Assembly (NCBI GenBank): GCA_015499985.1
Contig: JAAAUF010000389.1
Location: 1 to 36,112, forward strand
Length of the DNA: 36,112 nt
Direction: 5' to 3'
Origin: Haplosporangium gracile
Lineage: Eukaryota > Mortierellomycota > Mortierellomycetes > Mortierellales > Mortierellaceae
The notes beneath the pieces were generated by a model. That model had not been told where the DNA came from. It searched no databases and saw only the letters and a list, made by a program, of their open reading frames with translations. A program made the translations under genes and the position numbers. Of this stretch, positions 34,344 to 36,112 are shown piece after piece (the first letter of the stretch is position 1; every line of letters begins with the position of its first letter).

Positions 34344-34857
34344 ATATGGATTTGTCTTTGCTGCGGTTTGTTGTTTCTCTTTTTTTTGCTTTTCTTTCTT
34401 TCTTTTTGCACTGGAGTCTGTCTTGTTGCTGTTATTAGACTGACAGAGTGAGTGAAGGGGCAGAGAGAGGAGAGAGAGAGTATGTGTGTGTGTGTATATG
34501 TGGTGATTGTTCTCTTGTTTGTTGTTGAAGAGTGTTGGCTGCCTGTTGCTGTTGTTGCTCGTACTACAGAAGTTGGTATCGTCGTTTGTTGATTGTGATG
34601 TAGTTTGTCTGTTTCTTGAAGGATGTACAGAAAGAAGGAAAAAGAGGCCCTGCTCTGACTGTCCTACTAACGACAAAAAGAGAGGGACAAACAGACAACA
34701 CAAACAAGAAGTCACAGTCGCACAGACCAGCGATCGATTACCCTTAATTAATCCGTCTTTCTTTCCCGTTTTTATTGTGTTGGACAAAGACACGCTTACT
34801 GCCATCATTTAACAGACAGGAACACACAGGAAGACACACAGGAAGACACACAGGAAC
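34344..34857. promoter_or_regulatory. 514-bp divergent promoter between RRN3 and the Mediator-like gene
   Basis: This region must hold both promoters. It has a (TG)n stretch (about 34484-34499) and T/C-rich tracts on the RRN3 side. Next to the right-hand start codon is a threefold 12-bp repeat. No TATA box stands out. Confidence 0.5.
34822..34857 (+). repeat. Three copies of a 12-bp repeat (ACACACAGGAAG) just before the start codon
   Basis: Three near-identical 12-bp units abut ATG 34858, so they probably lie in the 5' leader of the Mediator-like gene. Confidence 0.85.
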
Positions 34858-35892
34858 ATGCAGCAGCAGACAGCACCACGGCCACTCATCGCAGAGATTG
34901 AACAGCTGAGGCGCTCGGTCGACGTGAGCCTCTTCCTTTTTTTTAGGATGCACTCAAACATAATCATAAAATGACTATGTGTGAATCGTCCCTGACAAGC
35001 AGCCTTTTTCTCTCTTGTTCTCTGCTCTAGAGCATGAACTCTCAAACTGCCGAGATGCTCAAGAACCTCGACCAACTTCGACACCTGTAAGGAGACACTG
35101 AATACTCCACTATATGGCTTCAATCAAACGGGATATTCACAACCGGAACGAATCCACTATTTTTTAACGCGCTCTCTGTTACCTCTTCTGTTGATAGAGG
35201 CGCTGATCATATTGCTCTTCCGTCAACGGAACAGGAGAAACTTGACCGCGAGTGGGAGTACTTTGAGACCGTTTGCGACCAAGTCTACTTTATTCTGGTA
35301 ACTTCGATACACTTGTTCAGCTGAGTACAGGATAAAATCAGACACCAAAAAAACCTTTTGCTACTTATAGGAGAACGCAAAGTATAAGCTCAAGAGGCAG
35401 CAAAACATATATCATAAACAATTGAACCCTCCAGTCCAAGAACCGGCTCCAGTGATCCCTCAACATGAACCAGCACCGCCTATTGTACACGCGGTCACAA
35501 CACCCATAGGAGTAGTAGCAACAGAAGCAACCGGAACACCATCCATGGCAGCAGTAGCAGCAGTAGCAGTAGCAACTCCGTTAAACTTGGCCACGCAATC
35601 GCCTGCAGCAATAGGCATGACTCCTCAACACAACTCGCCACTGGATTTACAAATGTTGAGCCCCCCAAGCAATTTCGACATTAACTCTTCTACACCTGGT
35701 GGTGGTGTGACGACTCCCTCAATGCTTTTGTCAGCTACAGCAGAGGACACTCATCTTGGCGATGGCAGTGGCCCGTCGCTCGATCCATCGCTTGACACTG
35801 ATGGCACTGACAATGTTCAAGACACTATGCTCGATCTTGGCGACATTGGTAGCCTTGGCAACGGAGACATGGACGACATGATCAACTTTTAA
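34858..35892 (+). CDS. Small acidic-tailed protein, possibly a Mediator subunit (Med2/Med29-like)
   Basis: Exons are 34858-34923, 35031-35086, 35198-35297 and 35371-35892, giving 247 aa with frame kept at all junctions. The first 90 residues look helical: PLIAEIEQLRRSVDSMNSQT, then MLKNLDQLRHL, then EKLDREWEYFETVCDQVYFI followed by LENAKYKLKRQQ. The acidic-plus-CDQ helix resembles the core of Med29/Med2-type Mediator tail subunits. The remainder is a disordered Pro/Ala/Thr-rich region. It ends in an acidic hydrophobic tail (LDLGDIGSLGNGDMDDMINF) like a transactivation or co-activator contact motif. The Mediator assignment is a guess from helix pattern and tail. The coding call itself is firm. 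AATAAA at 35931-35936 is a likely poly(A) signal. Confidence 0.8.
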
Positions 35893-36050
35893 TCTCATCT
35901 TTTCCTTTCCTTCACTGTAAAAAAAATAATAATAAACGTCAGAACACTCACGGCAACAAGTTGGACACTGACTACCAAAAACAAATCCTGTGGAAATGCT
36001 TAGAGATACGGTATCAGTACTGAAGCTGACAAAAAAAACATTAGGAAAGC

Positions 36051-36057
36051 AAAAAAA
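36051..36057 (-). terminator. RNA polymerase III terminator of the tRNA gene
   Basis: On the minus strand a T7 run begins one base past the predicted tRNA 3' end, the standard Pol III stop signal. Confidence 0.8.
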
Positions 36058-36112
36058 TGCGACCTGTGTGGATTGAACACACGACCTTCAGATCTTCAGT
36101 CTGACGCTCTCC
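36058..36112 (-). tRNA. tRNA-Phe (GAA anticodon), 3' 55 nt only, cut by the right edge
   Basis: Reading the minus strand from the right edge, the end of the D arm (GGAGAGCG) comes first. The anticodon arm follows: stem TCAGA/TCTGA with loop CTGAAGA and anticodon GAA (plus-strand TTC at 36095-36097). Next is a five-base variable loop and a perfect T arm (GTGTG, loop TTCAATC, CACAC). The 3' acceptor strand ends in TCGCA. This closely follows the yeast tRNA-Phe pattern. The 5' acceptor strand and most of the D arm lie outside the window. No intron is seen in the part present (3' of the anticodon). Confidence 0.93.

Noticed and set aside
34344..34808. Extended RRN3 N-terminus
   Set aside because: The open frame upstream of ATG 34343 is Ser/His/Leu-rich leader-like sequence with repeats, not conserved-looking protein.
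1..36112. Mobile element, viral insertion or secondary-metabolite cluster
   Set aside because: No transposase, reverse transcriptase, capsid, polyketide or peptide synthase motifs, terminal repeats or target duplications were seen.

Overview
The window is nuclear DNA from a fungus. Genes are broken by many short introns (about 54 to 490 bp) with GT(A/T/G)-AG borders and CTAAC/CTAAT-like branch motifs. Intergenic DNA is rich in pyrimidine or purine tracts and A/T runs. Proteins carry long Ser-, Gln-, Pro- and Glu-rich stretches. Several genes have clear fungal counterparts: a Swf1-type DHHC palmitoyltransferase, Rrn3, an Mdm1-type PXA-RGS-PX-Nexin_C protein and a Msb1/Mug8-like RhoGAP-fold protein. 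My best guess is an early-diverging filamentous fungus such as Mortierella, but that is inference from style and not proof. No plasmid, phage, transposase, CRISPR array or secondary-metabolite cluster is visible.

Layout. Positions 1-506 hold the 3' part of a BTB-like gene (+). A second BTB-type gene follows (+, 815-4389) with one GC-AG intron. A multi-pass membrane protein of unknown function lies at 4930-7578 (-). A large Msb1/Mug8-like polarity protein lies at 8974-14298 (-), again with one GC-AG intron. About 4 kb (14299-18226) then shows no convincing gene, only strand-skewed purine tracts, GGTTAG-rich repeats and a 9-bp tandem repeat. A doubtful small secreted-protein start is at 18227. 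A small MARVEL-like membrane protein is at 19266-20482 (+, six exons). A zeta-crystallin-type quinone oxidoreductase is at 21198-22324 (-). A possible tiny spliced gene is at 23110-23283 (+). SWF1 is at 23980-25931 (+, seven exons), the MDM1-like gene at 26184-30574 (+), and RRN3 at 31509-34343 (-, five exons). RRN3 diverges from a small acidic-tailed Mediator-like gene at 34858-35892 (+). The 3' part of a tRNA-Phe(GAA) gene (-) runs off the right edge.

The genes look like ordinary core functions: protein lipidation, ER-membrane contact and lipid traffic, polarity, Pol I initiation, Pol II Mediator and quinone detoxification. They do not form one pathway. I found no convincing new multi-gene system. 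The points most worth a second look are the two GC-AG introns whose use is forced by reading frame, the tiny exons of the MARVEL-like gene, the possible 39-aa spliced micro-gene, the overlapping uORFs ahead of SWF1, and the 4-kb gap. All exon models were built by hand from reading-frame continuity and splice consensus, so they need transcript data.
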